A stretch of 64,000 bases of DNA, taken from positions 434,001 through 498,000 of the forward strand of contig JBFXKW010000001.1 of the NCBI GenBank assembly GCA_050173345.1. Reading direction: 5' to 3'. The stretch comes from SHWC01 sp050173345. Lineage in GTDB: Bacteria > Pseudomonadota > Alphaproteobacteria > UBA828. Below are positions 33,250 to 43,841 of the stretch, one piece after another. Position 1 is the first letter of the stretch. Each line of letters begins with the position of its first letter. Position numbers and translations under genes: made by a program. A model generated the notes under the pieces. It made no database searches. It was not told the origin of the DNA and saw nothing but the letters and a program-made list of their open reading frames with translations.

Positions 33250-34418
33250 GCGCTCTCCTCGAACAGCTCGCGGCCGATCAGCATGCGGCGGATTTCGCTG
33301 GTGCCGGCGCCGATCTCATAGAGCTTCGCGTCGCGCAAGAGCCGGCCGGTCGCGAACTCGTTGATGTAGCCGTTGCCGCCGAGGCACTGGATGGCATCGA
33401 GCGCGGCCGCGGTGGCGCGCTCGGCGGCGAACAGAATGGCGCCGGCGGCGTCCTTGCGGGTCGCCTCGCCGCGGTCGCAGGCGCGCGCGACCGCGTAGAC
33501 ATAGGCGCGCGAGGCGTTGAGGTTGGTATACATGTCGGCGAGCTTGCCCTGGATCAGCTGGAAGCTGCCGATCGGCTGGCCGAACTGCTTGCGCTCGTGG
33601 ACATAGGGCAGCACGGCGTCGAGGCAGGCCTGCATGATGCCGAGCGGCCCGGCGGCGAGCACGGCGCGCTCATAGTCGAGGCCGCTCATCAGCACGGCAG
33701 TGCCGCGATTGACCTCGCCGAGCACGTTCTCGGCCGGCACCTCGCAATCCTCGAACACGAGCTCGCAGGTGTTCGAGCCGCGCATGCCGAGCTTGTCGAG
33801 CTTCTGCGCGGTCGAGAAGCCCGTCATCCCCTTCTCGACCAGGAACGCGGTGATGCCGCGGCTGCCGGCCTCGGGATCGGTCTTGGCATAGACCACCAGC
33901 ACCTCGGCATCCGGCCCGTTGGTGATCCACATCTTGTTGCCGTTGACGACGAAGCGGTCGCCCTTGCGCTCGGCGCGCGTGCGCATCGAGACGACGTCCG
34001 AGCCGGCGCCCGGCTCGCTCATGGCGAGCGCGCCGACATGCTCGCCCGAGATCAGCTTGGGCAGGTATTTCCGCTTCTGGGCCTCGCTGCCGTTGCGGCG
34101 GATCTGATTGACGCAGAGGTTCGAGTGCGCGCCATAGCTGAGCCCGACGGAGGCCGAGGCGCGGCTGATCTCCTCCATCGCCACGCAGTGCTCCAGATAG
34201 CCGAGGCCCGCGCCGCCGAACGCCTCCTCGACCGTGATGCCGTGCAGCCCGAGCGCGCCGAGCTTGGGCCAGAGGTCGCGCGGGAACTCGTTCTTCCTGT
34301 CGATCTCGTCGGCGCGCGGCGCGATTTCCGCAGCCGCGAAATCGCCGACGGACTGGCGGATCATGTCGGCCGTCTCGCCGAGGCCGAAATCGAGCACGAG
34401 GTAGCGGTTCGGGGTCAT
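33246..34418 (-). CDS. ivd: Isovaleryl-CoA dehydrogenase
   Basis: Oxidises isovaleryl-CoA to 3-methylcrotonyl-CoA, the third step of leucine degradation; 390 residues. The catalytic base is Glu250 in GLDYERAVLAAGPLG, the position special to isovaleryl-CoA dehydrogenases, and the usual ACAD position reads YEIGAGTSEIRR with Gly-Ala in place of Glu. FAD motifs LAMSEPGAGSDVVSM and MWITNGPDA are present. The ATG at 34418 is chosen; the frame extends 12 codons upstream but the family starts here. First gene of the run that continues to the DUF1989 and acyl-CoA dehydrogenase genes. Confidence 0.95.
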   Translation of the reverse strand: MTPNRYLVLDFGLGETADMIRQSVGDFAAAEIAPRADEIDRKNEFPRDLWPKLGALGLHGITVEEAFGGAGLGYLEHCVAMEEISRASASVGLSYGAHSNLCVNQIRRNGSEAQKRKYLPKLISGEHVGALAMSEPGAGSDVVSMRTRAERKGDRFVVNGNKMWITNGPDAEVLVVYAKTDPEAGSRGITAFLVEKGMTGFSTAQKLDKLGMRGSNTCELVFEDCEVPAENVLGEVNRGTAVLMSGLDYERAVLAAGPLGIMQACLDAVLPYVHERKQFGQPIGSFQLIQGKLADMYTNLNASRAYVYAVARACDRGEATRKDAAGAILFAAERATAAALDAIQCLGGNGYINEFATGRLLRDAKLYEIGAGTSEIRRMLIGRELFEESA

Positions 34419-34456
34419 CGGGATCGGGGGAACCTCCCTACTGCACTGCAGCATAG

Positions 34457-34482
34457 CGGGTTCCGGGCCGCCCCGAAACCCG
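34457..34482. other. Hairpin between mgtE and ivd
   Basis: CGGGTT (34457-34462) pairs with AACCCG (34477-34482), and CGGG with CCCG inside, interrupted by one mismatch; the loop is 4 nt. It lies 3 nt after the mgtE stop. On the minus strand no T run follows, so it may be a weak terminator, a processing site or an mRNA-stabilising end rather than a classical terminator. Confidence 0.38.
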
Positions 34483-34485
34483 GTT

Positions 34486-35895
34486 TTAGAGCAGGAATAT
34501 CGTGGCGAGGCCGAGGAACGACACGAAGCCGATCACGTCGGTCATGGTGGTGAGGAAGACGCCGGCGGCGGTCGCCGGGTCGATCCTGAGCCGCCAGAGC
34601 GCATAAGGGATGACCAGGCCGAACAGCCCGGCCACCACCAGGTTGATGATCAGCGCGGCGCCGATCACCACCCCGAGCCACAAATCCCGGTACCAGAGGC
34701 CGGCGATGGTGCCGACGAGCGAGGCGAACAGGACGCCGTTCATGCCGCCGACCACGCCTTCCTTGAGCAGCACGCGCATGACGTTGGCGGGCGACAGGTC
34801 GCGCGTGGCGATGGCGCGCACCACGACCGCCATGGTCTGGGTGCCGGCATTGCCGCCCATCGAGGCGACGATCGGCATCAGCACCGCGAGGCCGACCATC
34901 TGCTCGATCGTGCCGTCGAACTGGTAGATCACCGAGGACACCAGCATGGCGGTGAAGAGATTGACGAAGAGCCAGGTGAAGCGGCCTTTCGCCGTGCGCA
35001 GCACGTCGCGATAGATGTCGGGCGAGGAAACGCCGGACATCAGCAGCACGTCCTCCTCGGCCTCGGCGCCCGAAACGCCAACCACGTCGTCGGCCGTGAC
35101 GGCGCCGATCAGCCGGCCGCTCGGCGCGACCACCGGCGCCGAGACCAGGTTGTATTGCTGGAACACCCGCGCGACCTCTTCCTGATCGGTGGTCGCCGGG
35201 ATCGACTTGACCTCGGCATCCATGATGTCTCTCAGCACGACGGCGCGCTGCGAGCGCATCAGCCTCGACAACGGCACCGTGCCGACCGGGCTGCCTTGCG
35301 CGTCCACGACGTAGATCTCGTAGAAGTCGTCGGGCAGCTCGTCGGTTTCGCGCATATGGTCGATGACCTGCCCGACGCTCCAATCCGCCGGCAGCCCGAC
35401 CACCTCGCGCTGCATGAGACGCCCGGCGCTGCTTTCCGGATAGGCGAGACTGTCCTCGATCTCGGCGCGGTCCTCGCTCGGCAATGCCTCGAGGACTTCC
35501 TGCAGCTCCGACGCATCGAGGTCTTCGAGCACCGAGACCGCATCGTCGGTGTCGAGGTCGGAGATGGCGGCGGCGATCTCGCGCGGCTCGAGGTCGCGCA
35601 TCACCGCTTCGCGCACATTTTCGTCCAGGTAGGCGAGCACCTCGCCGCCCACCAGCGAACCCGCGGTCGCGATCAGCGCACGGCGCTCATCGACGCCGAG
35701 CCGGTCGATCAGGTCGGCCAGCTCGGACTCGTGGAGGGGGCGGACGAGGCCGAGCACCCGCGCGGCGTCGGCCGCGGCGAGTGCCTCCCTGATCGCGTCG
35801 ACAGCCTCGTCGGTCAGCCCATAGAGGCCCTCGGGCGAGCCATCCGCCGAAAGCCCGGGCTGTACCTCCGTGTCGTCCGGCAGCTGCTCCTGCAC
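34486..35895 (-). CDS. mgtE: Magnesium transporter MgtE
   Basis: A Mg2+ channel of the inner membrane, 469 residues. The N-terminal superhelical MgtE_N domain (~25-150; LESELADLIDRL-like repeats, DTDDAVSVLEDLD), two CBS domains (~155-280), a connecting helix and five membrane helices (~310-469) with the pore motif MGGNAGTQT are visible. The cytosolic acidic residues gate the channel by Mg2+. It starts with GTG, 7 bp after the malic enzyme stop, and is probably co-transcribed with it. Malic enzyme needs Mg2+ or Mn2+, but such a link is not proven. Confidence 0.95.
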   Translation of the reverse strand: MQEQLPDDTEVQPGLSADGSPEGLYGLTDEAVDAIREALAAADAARVLGLVRPLHESELADLIDRLGVDERRALIATAGSLVGGEVLAYLDENVREAVMRDLEPREIAAAISDLDTDDAVSVLEDLDASELQEVLEALPSEDRAEIEDSLAYPESSAGRLMQREVVGLPADWSVGQVIDHMRETDELPDDFYEIYVVDAQGSPVGTVPLSRLMRSQRAVVLRDIMDAEVKSIPATTDQEEVARVFQQYNLVSAPVVAPSGRLIGAVTADDVVGVSGAEAEEDVLLMSGVSSPDIYRDVLRTAKGRFTWLFVNLFTAMLVSSVIYQFDGTIEQMVGLAVLMPIVASMGGNAGTQTMAVVVRAIATRDLSPANVMRVLLKEGVVGGMNGVLFASLVGTIAGLWYRDLWLGVVIGAALIINLVVAGLFGLVIPYALWRLRIDPATAAGVFLTTMTDVIGFVSFLGLATIFLL

Positions 35896-35902
35896 GCCCG
35901 GC

Positions 35903-38209
35903 TCAGGCCGTGCGCTTCAGGGTGGCGGTGCCGCTCGGCTGGGTGCGGTGCTGCTGGGCCTCGACCACGGCGATCGCCGTGTTGTTGAGGATGCCGCGCA
36001 CGGTCGCCGAGGCGGTCATGACGTGGGCCGGCTGCTTGAGGCCGAGCAGCAGCGGCCCGACCGAGATGCCGTTCGCCAGGACCTTGGCGATGTTGTAGGC
36101 GATGTTGGCCGAGGTCAGGTCGGGCAGCACCAGCAGGTTGGCCTGCCCCGACAGCTTGGAATCCGGCAGCAGGTCCAAGCGCACGCTCTCGCTCAGCGCG
36201 GTATCGGCGTGCATCTCGCCCTCGGCCTCGTATTGCGGCGCCCGTTTCTTGAAGAGCGCGGTGGCGTTCCGCATCTTCACGGAGGACGGGAAGTCGTTGC
36301 TGCCGAAATTGGAGCTCGACAGGAAGGCGATCTTGGGCGTGATGCCGAAGCGCTCGACCTGCTCGGCCGCGAGCAGCGCGGTCTCGCACAGCTCCTCCTC
36401 GGACGGATTCTCGGTCACGTGCGTATCGGTGATGAAGTAGATGCCTTCGGAGAGGATCAGCACCTGCATGGCGGCGCAGGCCGTGACGCCCGGCTTGAGG
36501 CCGATCACGTCGATCACGTACAGGAGCTCGGGCCGGTAGAGGCTGACCGGGCCGGCGATCAAAGCGTCCGCGTCGCCGAGCTTGACCATCATCGCGCCGA
36601 TCACGGTGCTGAGCGTGCGCAGCCTGATCTGCGCGGTCGCGGGCGACGCGCCGCCCCGGCCCATCAGCCGGTAATACTCCCGCCAATACTGTTCGTACCT
36701 GTCATAGGCCGCGGGCTCGACGACCTGGACGTTCTCGCCGACCTTGAGGCGGAGCGACAGGCGCTCGATCTTCTCCGCGATGATGCCGGGGCGGCCGATC
36801 AGGATCGGCTTCGCAATGCCTTCGTCCAACACCTGCTGGACCGCGCGTAGCACGCGATCCTCCTCGCCTTCCGCATAGACCACGCGCTTCGGATCCTCGA
36901 CCGAGCGGTCGAACACGCTGCGCATCATGTAGCCGGAGCGGAAGACGAGCTGGGAGAGTTCGGCCGCGTAAGCCCGGAAGTCCTTGATCGGGCGCTTGGC
37001 GACGCCGCTCTCCATCGCCGCCTTGGCGACGGCGACCGGCACGGTCGTGATCAGGCGCGGATCGAACGGCTTCGGGATGATGTATTCGGGCCCGAAGCGG
37101 AGCGACTGGTCGCCATAGGCCGCGGCCACCACGTCGGAGGCCTCGGCCATGGTCAGGTCGGCGATGGCGCGCACGCAGGCGAGCTTCATCGGCGTGTTGA
37201 TCTCGGTCGCGCCGCAATCGAGCGCGCCCCGGAAGATGAACGGGAAGCAGAGCACGTTGTTGACCTGGTTCGGATAGTCCGACCGGCCGGTCGCCATGAT
37301 GGCGTCGGGCCGCGCCGCGAGCGCGTCTTCCGGCATCACCTCGGGCACCGGGTTGGCGAGCGCCAGGATCAGGGGCTTCGGCGCCATCGGCTTGATCATC
37401 TCGCCGGTCGCAGCACCCGGCCCCGAGACGCCGAGGAAGATGTCTGCGCCCTTCAGCGCGTCGGCCAGCGTGCGCGCGTTGGTATCGACCGCGTAGCGCA
37501 GCTTCTCCGCGCCGAGGTTGGCGCGCCCCTTGTGGACCACGCCCTCGCGGTCGCAGACCGTGATGTTGCCCTGCGTGATGCCGAGCTCGACCAGGAGATC
37601 GAGGCAGGCCATGGCGGCGGCGCCGGCGCCGGAGCACACCAGCTTGACCGAGGGGAGGCTCTTGCCGACGACGCGCAGCCCGTTGAGCACAGCAGCAGCG
37701 ACAGTGATCGCCGTGCCGTGCTGATCGTCATGGAACACCGGGATGCCGAGCCGCTCCTTGAGCCGCCGCTCGATCTCGAAGCATTCGGGCGCCTTGATGT
37801 CCTCGAGGTTGATGGCGCCGAAGGTAGGCTCCAGCCGCGCCACCGTATCGACGAACTTGTCGATGTCGGTCTCGTCGATCTCGATGTCGAAGACGTCGAT
37901 GTTGGCGAACTTCTTGAACAGAACCGCCTTGCCTTCCATCACCGGCTTGGCGGCGAGCGCGCCGATCGAGCCGAGGCCGAGCACCGCGGTGCCGTTGGAG
38001 ATCACGGCGACGAGATTGGCCTTCGAGGTATAGCTGTACGCCGTCTCGGGATCCTTCTCGATCTCTTCGCAGGCGGCGGCGACGCCGGGCGTATAGGCGA
38101 GCGAGAGATCCCGCTGGTTCGCCATCGGCTTGGTGGGGTGAATGCCGAGTTTTCCCGGTTTGGGAAGCCGGTGGTATGCTAGCGCGCGTTCGCGGAGATC
38201 GTCCGCCAT
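35903..38209 (-). CDS. maeB: NADP-dependent malic enzyme with phosphotransacetylase-like domain
   Basis: Decarboxylates malate to pyruvate with NADP+; 768 residues, the size of MaeB-type multimodular enzymes. The malic domain (1-~430) shows LAYTPGVAAACEEI, FHDDQHGTA (metal) and VCSGAGAAAMACL (NADP-binding). The C-terminal ~330 residues are phosphotransacetylase-like (GPVSLYRPELLYVIDVIGLK, FLSSSNFGSNDFPS) and usually regulatory and non-catalytic. The ATG at 38209 has GGAGGA 6 nt upstream. It is divergent from lipB and followed by mgtE. Confidence 0.95.
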   Translation of the reverse strand: MADDLRERALAYHRLPKPGKLGIHPTKPMANQRDLSLAYTPGVAAACEEIEKDPETAYSYTSKANLVAVISNGTAVLGLGSIGALAAKPVMEGKAVLFKKFANIDVFDIEIDETDIDKFVDTVARLEPTFGAINLEDIKAPECFEIERRLKERLGIPVFHDDQHGTAITVAAAVLNGLRVVGKSLPSVKLVCSGAGAAAMACLDLLVELGITQGNITVCDREGVVHKGRANLGAEKLRYAVDTNARTLADALKGADIFLGVSGPGAATGEMIKPMAPKPLILALANPVPEVMPEDALAARPDAIMATGRSDYPNQVNNVLCFPFIFRGALDCGATEINTPMKLACVRAIADLTMAEASDVVAAAYGDQSLRFGPEYIIPKPFDPRLITTVPVAVAKAAMESGVAKRPIKDFRAYAAELSQLVFRSGYMMRSVFDRSVEDPKRVVYAEGEEDRVLRAVQQVLDEGIAKPILIGRPGIIAEKIERLSLRLKVGENVQVVEPAAYDRYEQYWREYYRLMGRGGASPATAQIRLRTLSTVIGAMMVKLGDADALIAGPVSLYRPELLYVIDVIGLKPGVTACAAMQVLILSEGIYFITDTHVTENPSEEELCETALLAAEQVERFGITPKIAFLSSSNFGSNDFPSSVKMRNATALFKKRAPQYEAEGEMHADTALSESVRLDLLPDSKLSGQANLLVLPDLTSANIAYNIAKVLANGISVGPLLLGLKQPAHVMTASATVRGILNNTAIAVVEAQQHRTQPSGTATLKRTA

Positions 38210-38241
38210 CTGAGGTCCTCCAGAGACAATGCCTTGCGTCC

Positions 38242-38247
38242 AGTATA
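38242..38247 (-). promoter_or_regulatory. Possible -10 element of the maeB promoter
   Basis: TATACT on the minus strand, 32 bp upstream of the maeB start, in the 120-bp maeB-lipB gap. The -35 position carries only a poor match (TAGCAA, 17-nt spacer). The predicted leader is about 26 nt with the Shine-Dalgarno GGAGGA. Confidence 0.35.
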
Positions 38248-38329
38248 ACCAAGCGCGTTCGATTTGCTATGTGATGGCGGTGTGGCGCCTTGACCCGGCC
38301 GTACTATGTGGCCAGGGCCGGGTGAAATC

Positions 38330-39040
38330 ATGACGACGGCCGACAACGCTGTACGTCTTGCCGAGTCCATGGCGCAGGCACCGAGACGAACATCACAAGC
38401 ACGCCTCGAATGGCTGATCAGCCAGGCGCCGGTGCCCTATGAGGAGGCGGTCGCGGCGATGGAGGCGCGCGCCGCCGCGATCCGCGAGGGGGCGGCGCCC
38501 GAGCAGGTCTGGCTGCTCGAGCACCCGCCGATCTACACCGCCGGCACCAGCGCCAAGCCGGCCGACCTGCTGCTGCCCGACCGCTTCCCGGTATACCGGA
38601 CCGGCCGGGGCGGCCAGTTCACCTATCACGGCCCGGGCCAGCGCATCGGCTATGTGATGCTCGACCTCCTGGCGCGCTCGCCCTCCGGCTCGCCGGATTT
38701 GCGCGCCCTGGTCCGCGGCCTCGAGCGCTGGCTGATCGAGACCGTCGGCGCCTTCGGGGTCGAGGGCGTCAGGCGCGAGGGGCGCGTCGGGGTCTGGGTC
38801 GAGTTCGGCGGCCGCCGCGAGGCCAAGATCGCGGCGCTCGGCGTCCGCGTCAGGCGCGGGGTCAGCTTCCACGGGGTGTCGCTCAACGTCAGCCCCGACC
38901 TCTCGCACTATGAGGGGATCGTCGCCTGCGGCGTGCGCGAGCACGGCATCACCTCGCTCGCCGCACTCGGCATCGACGTCTCGATGGCCGAGGTGGACGC
39001 GGTTCTGAAGGAGCGCTTCGAGGCGATCTTCGGCGGGTAG
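38330..39040 (+). CDS. lipB: Lipoyl(octanoyl) transferase
   Basis: Transfers octanoyl from acyl carrier protein to lipoyl domains; 236 residues. Motifs are RTGRGGQFTYHGPGQ, the active-site Lys166 (REAKIAALGVR) and the catalytic Cys200 (GIVACGVREHGITSL), with the FHGVSLNVSPDLSHYEGI segment between. The ATG at 38330 is preferred over one at 38306 that would add eight residues. It is divergent from maeB and convergent with the isochorismatase-like gene. Confidence 0.95.
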   Translation: MTTADNAVRLAESMAQAPRRTSQARLEWLISQAPVPYEEAVAAMEARAAAIREGAAPEQVWLLEHPPIYTAGTSAKPADLLLPDRFPVYRTGRGGQFTYHGPGQRIGYVMLDLLARSPSGSPDLRALVRGLERWLIETVGAFGVEGVRREGRVGVWVEFGGRREAKIAALGVRVRRGVSFHGVSLNVSPDLSHYEGIVACGVREHGITSLAALGIDVSMAEVDAVLKERFEAIFGG

Positions 39041-39047
39041 CGGCGGG

Positions 39048-39644
39048 CTATGCGGGCAGGTCGCCGGCGTCGTTGACCACGACCGCGAAGAGGTCCGCGA
39101 GCGCCGACAGGCTCGCCTTGTGGAGTTCCGGCGCGTCGACCACGCCCTTGCCGCCCACCGGCAGGCTCCGTGTCGCGGTGGCATTGCCCACCACGGTCGA
39201 GCTGTAGCCGAGGTCGAACGCCGCGCGCACGGTCGAGCTGACGCACATATGAGTCATGAAGCCGATGAAGATCAGGTTCTGCCGGCCGAGCGCCTGCAGC
39301 CGCTCGTGCAGATCGGTCTTGGCGAAGGCATTGGGGAAGTTCTTCACGATGGTCGGCTCGCCCTTCACGGGGGCTACCTTGTCGGCGATCTGGCCGATCT
39401 CGGCGCGCACGTCATAGGGCGAGCCGGGGCCGGCGTCGTGCACGATGTGGAGCACCGGCGTGCCCGCGGCGCGGGCGCGCTCCAGCACACGCCGCGCCTC
39501 GTCGAGCGCCGGCTCGACGCCGACCAAGCGCATGACGCCGTCGCGATAGGTGTTCTGGCAGTCGATCATCACCAGGGCGGACTGGCTGAGCGGCGGCGCC
39601 CCGGCCGGCAGGCCGACCATGTTCCTGAGCGTGGTCAATGTCAT
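39048..39644 (-). CDS. Isochorismatase-family cysteine hydrolase
   Basis: A 198-residue alpha/beta hydrolase of the isochorismatase-like superfamily. The Asp-Lys-Cys triad is Asp28 (LVMIDCQNTY), Lys101 (IVKNFPNAF) and Cys134 (MTHMCVSSTVRAA), which fits amide hydrolases such as nicotinamidase-type enzymes rather than isochorismatase itself. The substrate is unknown. The ATG at 39644 has AGGAG 6 nt upstream; a GTG just before it is in frame. It lies 9 bp after the acylphosphatase gene. Confidence 0.92.
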   Translation of the reverse strand: MTLTTLRNMVGLPAGAPPLSQSALVMIDCQNTYRDGVMRLVGVEPALDEARRVLERARAAGTPVLHIVHDAGPGSPYDVRAEIGQIADKVAPVKGEPTIVKNFPNAFAKTDLHERLQALGRQNLIFIGFMTHMCVSSTVRAAFDLGYSSTVVGNATATRSLPVGGKGVVDAPELHKASLSALADLFAVVVNDAGDLPA

Positions 39645-39653
39645 CACATGCTC

Positions 39654-39953
39654 CTATTCGGTAGGACGCTGAACGAAGCCGACCGTATCAGCAATGCCAG
39701 CCGCCTTGGAATCGACCTCGACGGCGGTCACCACGGCGAGCCGCGGGCCCTGCCAGCAGGCGGCGATCATGGCCTCTACCGCTCCGGCCTCGCCGACGAA
39801 GAGCGCCTCGACCGTGCCGTCGCGCCGGTTGCGCACCCAGCCCGAGAGGCCGCGCGCGACCGCCTCGTCCTCGACCCATGCCCGGAAGCCGACGCCCTGC
39901 ACGCGGCCGGATATGCGGACCAGGCGGGAGATCGTGCCGGGCTCATGCGCCAT
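39654..39953 (-). CDS. acyP: Acylphosphatase
   Basis: Hydrolyses acyl phosphates; 99 residues, the usual size. The catalytic residues Arg24 (GRVQGVGFRAWVE) and Asn42 (GWVRNRRDGTVEA) are both present. It lies 16 bp downstream of the propionyl-CoA carboxylase alpha gene and may be co-transcribed with it, as small housekeeping genes often are. Confidence 0.94.
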   Translation of the reverse strand: MAHEPGTISRLVRISGRVQGVGFRAWVEDEAVARGLSGWVRNRRDGTVEALFVGEAGAVEAMIAACWQGPRLAVVTAVEVDSKAAGIADTVGFVQRPTE

Positions 39954-39969
39954 CGCGCGGGGCTCCCGC

Positions 39970-41955
<1,986 letters not shown>

Positions 41956-42003
41956 GGGGGTTCAGGCTCGGGGGTCAATGGCACGATCGGCCCGCCCTTC
42001 CCT

Positions 42004-42088
42004 CGTCATGGCCCGGCTTGACCGGGCCATCCATGCCAGCAACGAGCCCGCTGTACGATGGATGGCCCGGTCAAGCCGGGCCATGACG
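42004..42088. repeat. Large perfect palindrome (31-bp arms) between pccB and pccA
   Basis: Left arm 42004-42034 and right arm 42058-42088 are exact reverse complements over 31 bases, with a 23-nt loop. Each arm holds GGCCCGG and CCGGGCC-type sub-palindromes. Translated, it gives the MARLDRAIH peptide, a sign of a repeat family dispersed in many alphaproteobacterial genomes. It begins 22 bp downstream of the pccB stop. The transcript would form a very stable stem. Confidence 0.92.
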
Positions 42089-42110
42089 TTGAGGGAAATG
42101 TCGTGCGTAC

Positions 42111-43643
42111 TCACAGCGGCACGTTCCCGTGCTTCTTCCAGGGGTTGGAAAGCTCCTTGTTGCGCAAGGTGGCGAGCGCGCGGGCGATGCGCTTGCGCGT
42201 GGTGCGCGGCATGATCACGTCGTCGAGGAAGCCGCGGCTCGCCGCGACGAACGGGTTGGCGAACATCTGGCGGTACTCCTCGGTCTTGGCCTCGACCGCG
42301 CCGGGCTCCTTGAGCGCGCCGCGGAAGATGATCTCGACCGCGCCCTTCGGCCCCATCACCGCGATCTCGGCGGTCGGCCAGGCATAGTTCACGTCGCCGC
42401 GCAGATGCTTCGAGCTCATCACGTCATAGGCGCCGCCATAGGCCTTGCGCGTGATCAGCGTGACCTTGGGCACGGTGGCCTCGGCAAAGGCGTAGAGCAG
42501 CTTGGAGCCGTGCGTGATGATGCCGCCATGCTCCTGCGCGGTGCCGGGCAGGAAGCCCGGCACGTCCACGAAGGTGACGATCGGGATGTTGAAGCAGTCG
42601 CAAAAGCGCACGAAGCGCGCCGCCTTGCGCGACGAATCGATGTCGAGGCAGCCGGCCAGCACCATGGGCTGGTTGGCGACGATGCCGACCGTCGCGCCGT
42701 CGATGCGGCCGAAGCCGACGATGATGTTGCGGGCGAAGGTCGGCTTGAGCTCGAAGAAATCCCGCTCGTCCACGACCTTGAGGATCAGCTCCTTCATGTC
42801 GTAGGGCTTGTTGGGGTTGGCCGGCACCAGCGTATCGAGCGAGGGTTCCTCGCGGTCCGCCGGGTCCGCAGTCGGCAGGACGGGCGGCTTCTCGCGGTTG
42901 CTGGCGGGCAGGAAGTCGATGAAGCGGCGGGTCTCGGCGAGCGCGGTCACGTCGTCGCTGAGCGCGAGGTCGGCGACGCCCGACTTGCCGGTGTGGCTCT
43001 TGGCGCCGCCGAGCTCCTCGTGGGTCACCACCTCGTGCGTCACCGTCTTCACCACGTCGGGGCCGGTGACGAACATGTAGGCGGTGTCCTCGACCATGAA
43101 GATGAAGTCGGTCATCGCCGGGGAATAGACCGCGCCGCCCGCGCAAGGCCCCATGATCACCGAAACCTGCGGCACCACGCCCGACGCCATGACGTTGCGC
43201 TGGAACACCTCGGCATAGCCGGCGAGCGAGGCGACGCCCTCATGGATGCGCGCGCCGCCCGAATCGTTGAGCCCGATCACCGGCGCGCCGACCTTCATGG
43301 CCTGGTCCATGATCTTGCAGATCTTCTCGGCATGCGCCTCGGACAGCGAGCCGCCGAACACCGTGAAGTCCTGACTGAACACGAAGACGAGCCGGCCGTT
43401 GATCGTGCCGTGGCCGGTGACCACGCCGTCGCCCGGCACCTTGTGCTCGCCCATGCCGAAATCGGCGCAGCGATGCTCGACGAAGGTGTCGTATTCCTCG
43501 AAGGTGCCGGTATCGAGCAGAAGCTCGATGCGCTCGCGCGCCGAGAGCTTGCCCTTGGCGTGCTGGGCCTCGATCCGTTTCTGGCCGCCGCCGAGCCGGG
43601 CCGCGGCGCGAGTCGCCTCGAGTTTCGCGACGATATCCTGCAT
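42111..43643 (-). CDS. pccB: Propionyl-CoA carboxylase, beta (carboxyltransferase) subunit
   Basis: Transfers CO2 from carboxybiotin to propionyl-CoA; 510 residues. N-terminal half motifs include QDFTVFGGSLSEAHAEKI, DSGGARIHEGVASL and GPCAGGAVYSPAMTDF; the C-terminal half has FVDVPGFLPG, EHGGIITHGSKLLYAF and RKAYGGAYDVMSS. These match propionyl-CoA rather than methylcrotonyl-CoA carboxylases. The start at 43643 lies next to GAGGCGG. It precedes pccA on the same strand. Confidence 0.96.
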   Translation of the reverse strand: MQDIVAKLEATRAAARLGGGQKRIEAQHAKGKLSARERIELLLDTGTFEEYDTFVEHRCADFGMGEHKVPGDGVVTGHGTINGRLVFVFSQDFTVFGGSLSEAHAEKICKIMDQAMKVGAPVIGLNDSGGARIHEGVASLAGYAEVFQRNVMASGVVPQVSVIMGPCAGGAVYSPAMTDFIFMVEDTAYMFVTGPDVVKTVTHEVVTHEELGGAKSHTGKSGVADLALSDDVTALAETRRFIDFLPASNREKPPVLPTADPADREEPSLDTLVPANPNKPYDMKELILKVVDERDFFELKPTFARNIIVGFGRIDGATVGIVANQPMVLAGCLDIDSSRKAARFVRFCDCFNIPIVTFVDVPGFLPGTAQEHGGIITHGSKLLYAFAEATVPKVTLITRKAYGGAYDVMSSKHLRGDVNYAWPTAEIAVMGPKGAVEIIFRGALKEPGAVEAKTEEYRQMFANPFVAASRGFLDDVIMPRTTRKRIARALATLRNKELSNPWKKHGNVPL

Positions 43644-43747
43644 GGCCGCCTCGGCCGCTTGGGTGAATAGAATGACCGTTCGGTGACCCCGCCGGTGCCG
43701 GTTGCAGATAGCACGAAGCCCGGCGGCTCGCCACTACCCCGAGGCGG

Positions 43748-43816
43748 CCTCATCCTTCGACAGGCTCAGGATGAGGCCAGAAAACAAGGTCCTCATGCTG
43801 AGCTTGTCGAAGCATG
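43748..43816. repeat. Double-hairpin palindromic repeat (REPIN-like), copy 2
   Basis: A 69-bp element between ATP12 and pccB. One arm (43748-43776) folds via CATCCT/AGGATG, the other (43791-43816) via CATGCT/AGCATG, with a 14-nt spacer. It is the inverted counterpart of 5776-5844. The stem bases of the two arms differ in a compensatory way (CATGCT/AGCATG against CATCCT/AGGATG), so each hairpin is kept. Confidence 0.86.
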
Positions 43817-43841
43817 TGGGCAAACCATCGAGGCGACTTCG

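Noticed and set aside
34486..35895. M-box or other Mg2+ riboswitch ahead of mgtE
   Set aside because: The gap to maeB is only 7 bp.
42058..42120. A small gene encoding a MARLDRAIH peptide
   Set aside because: It is produced by the palindrome arms and reads into the pccB antisense; no ribosome-binding site.
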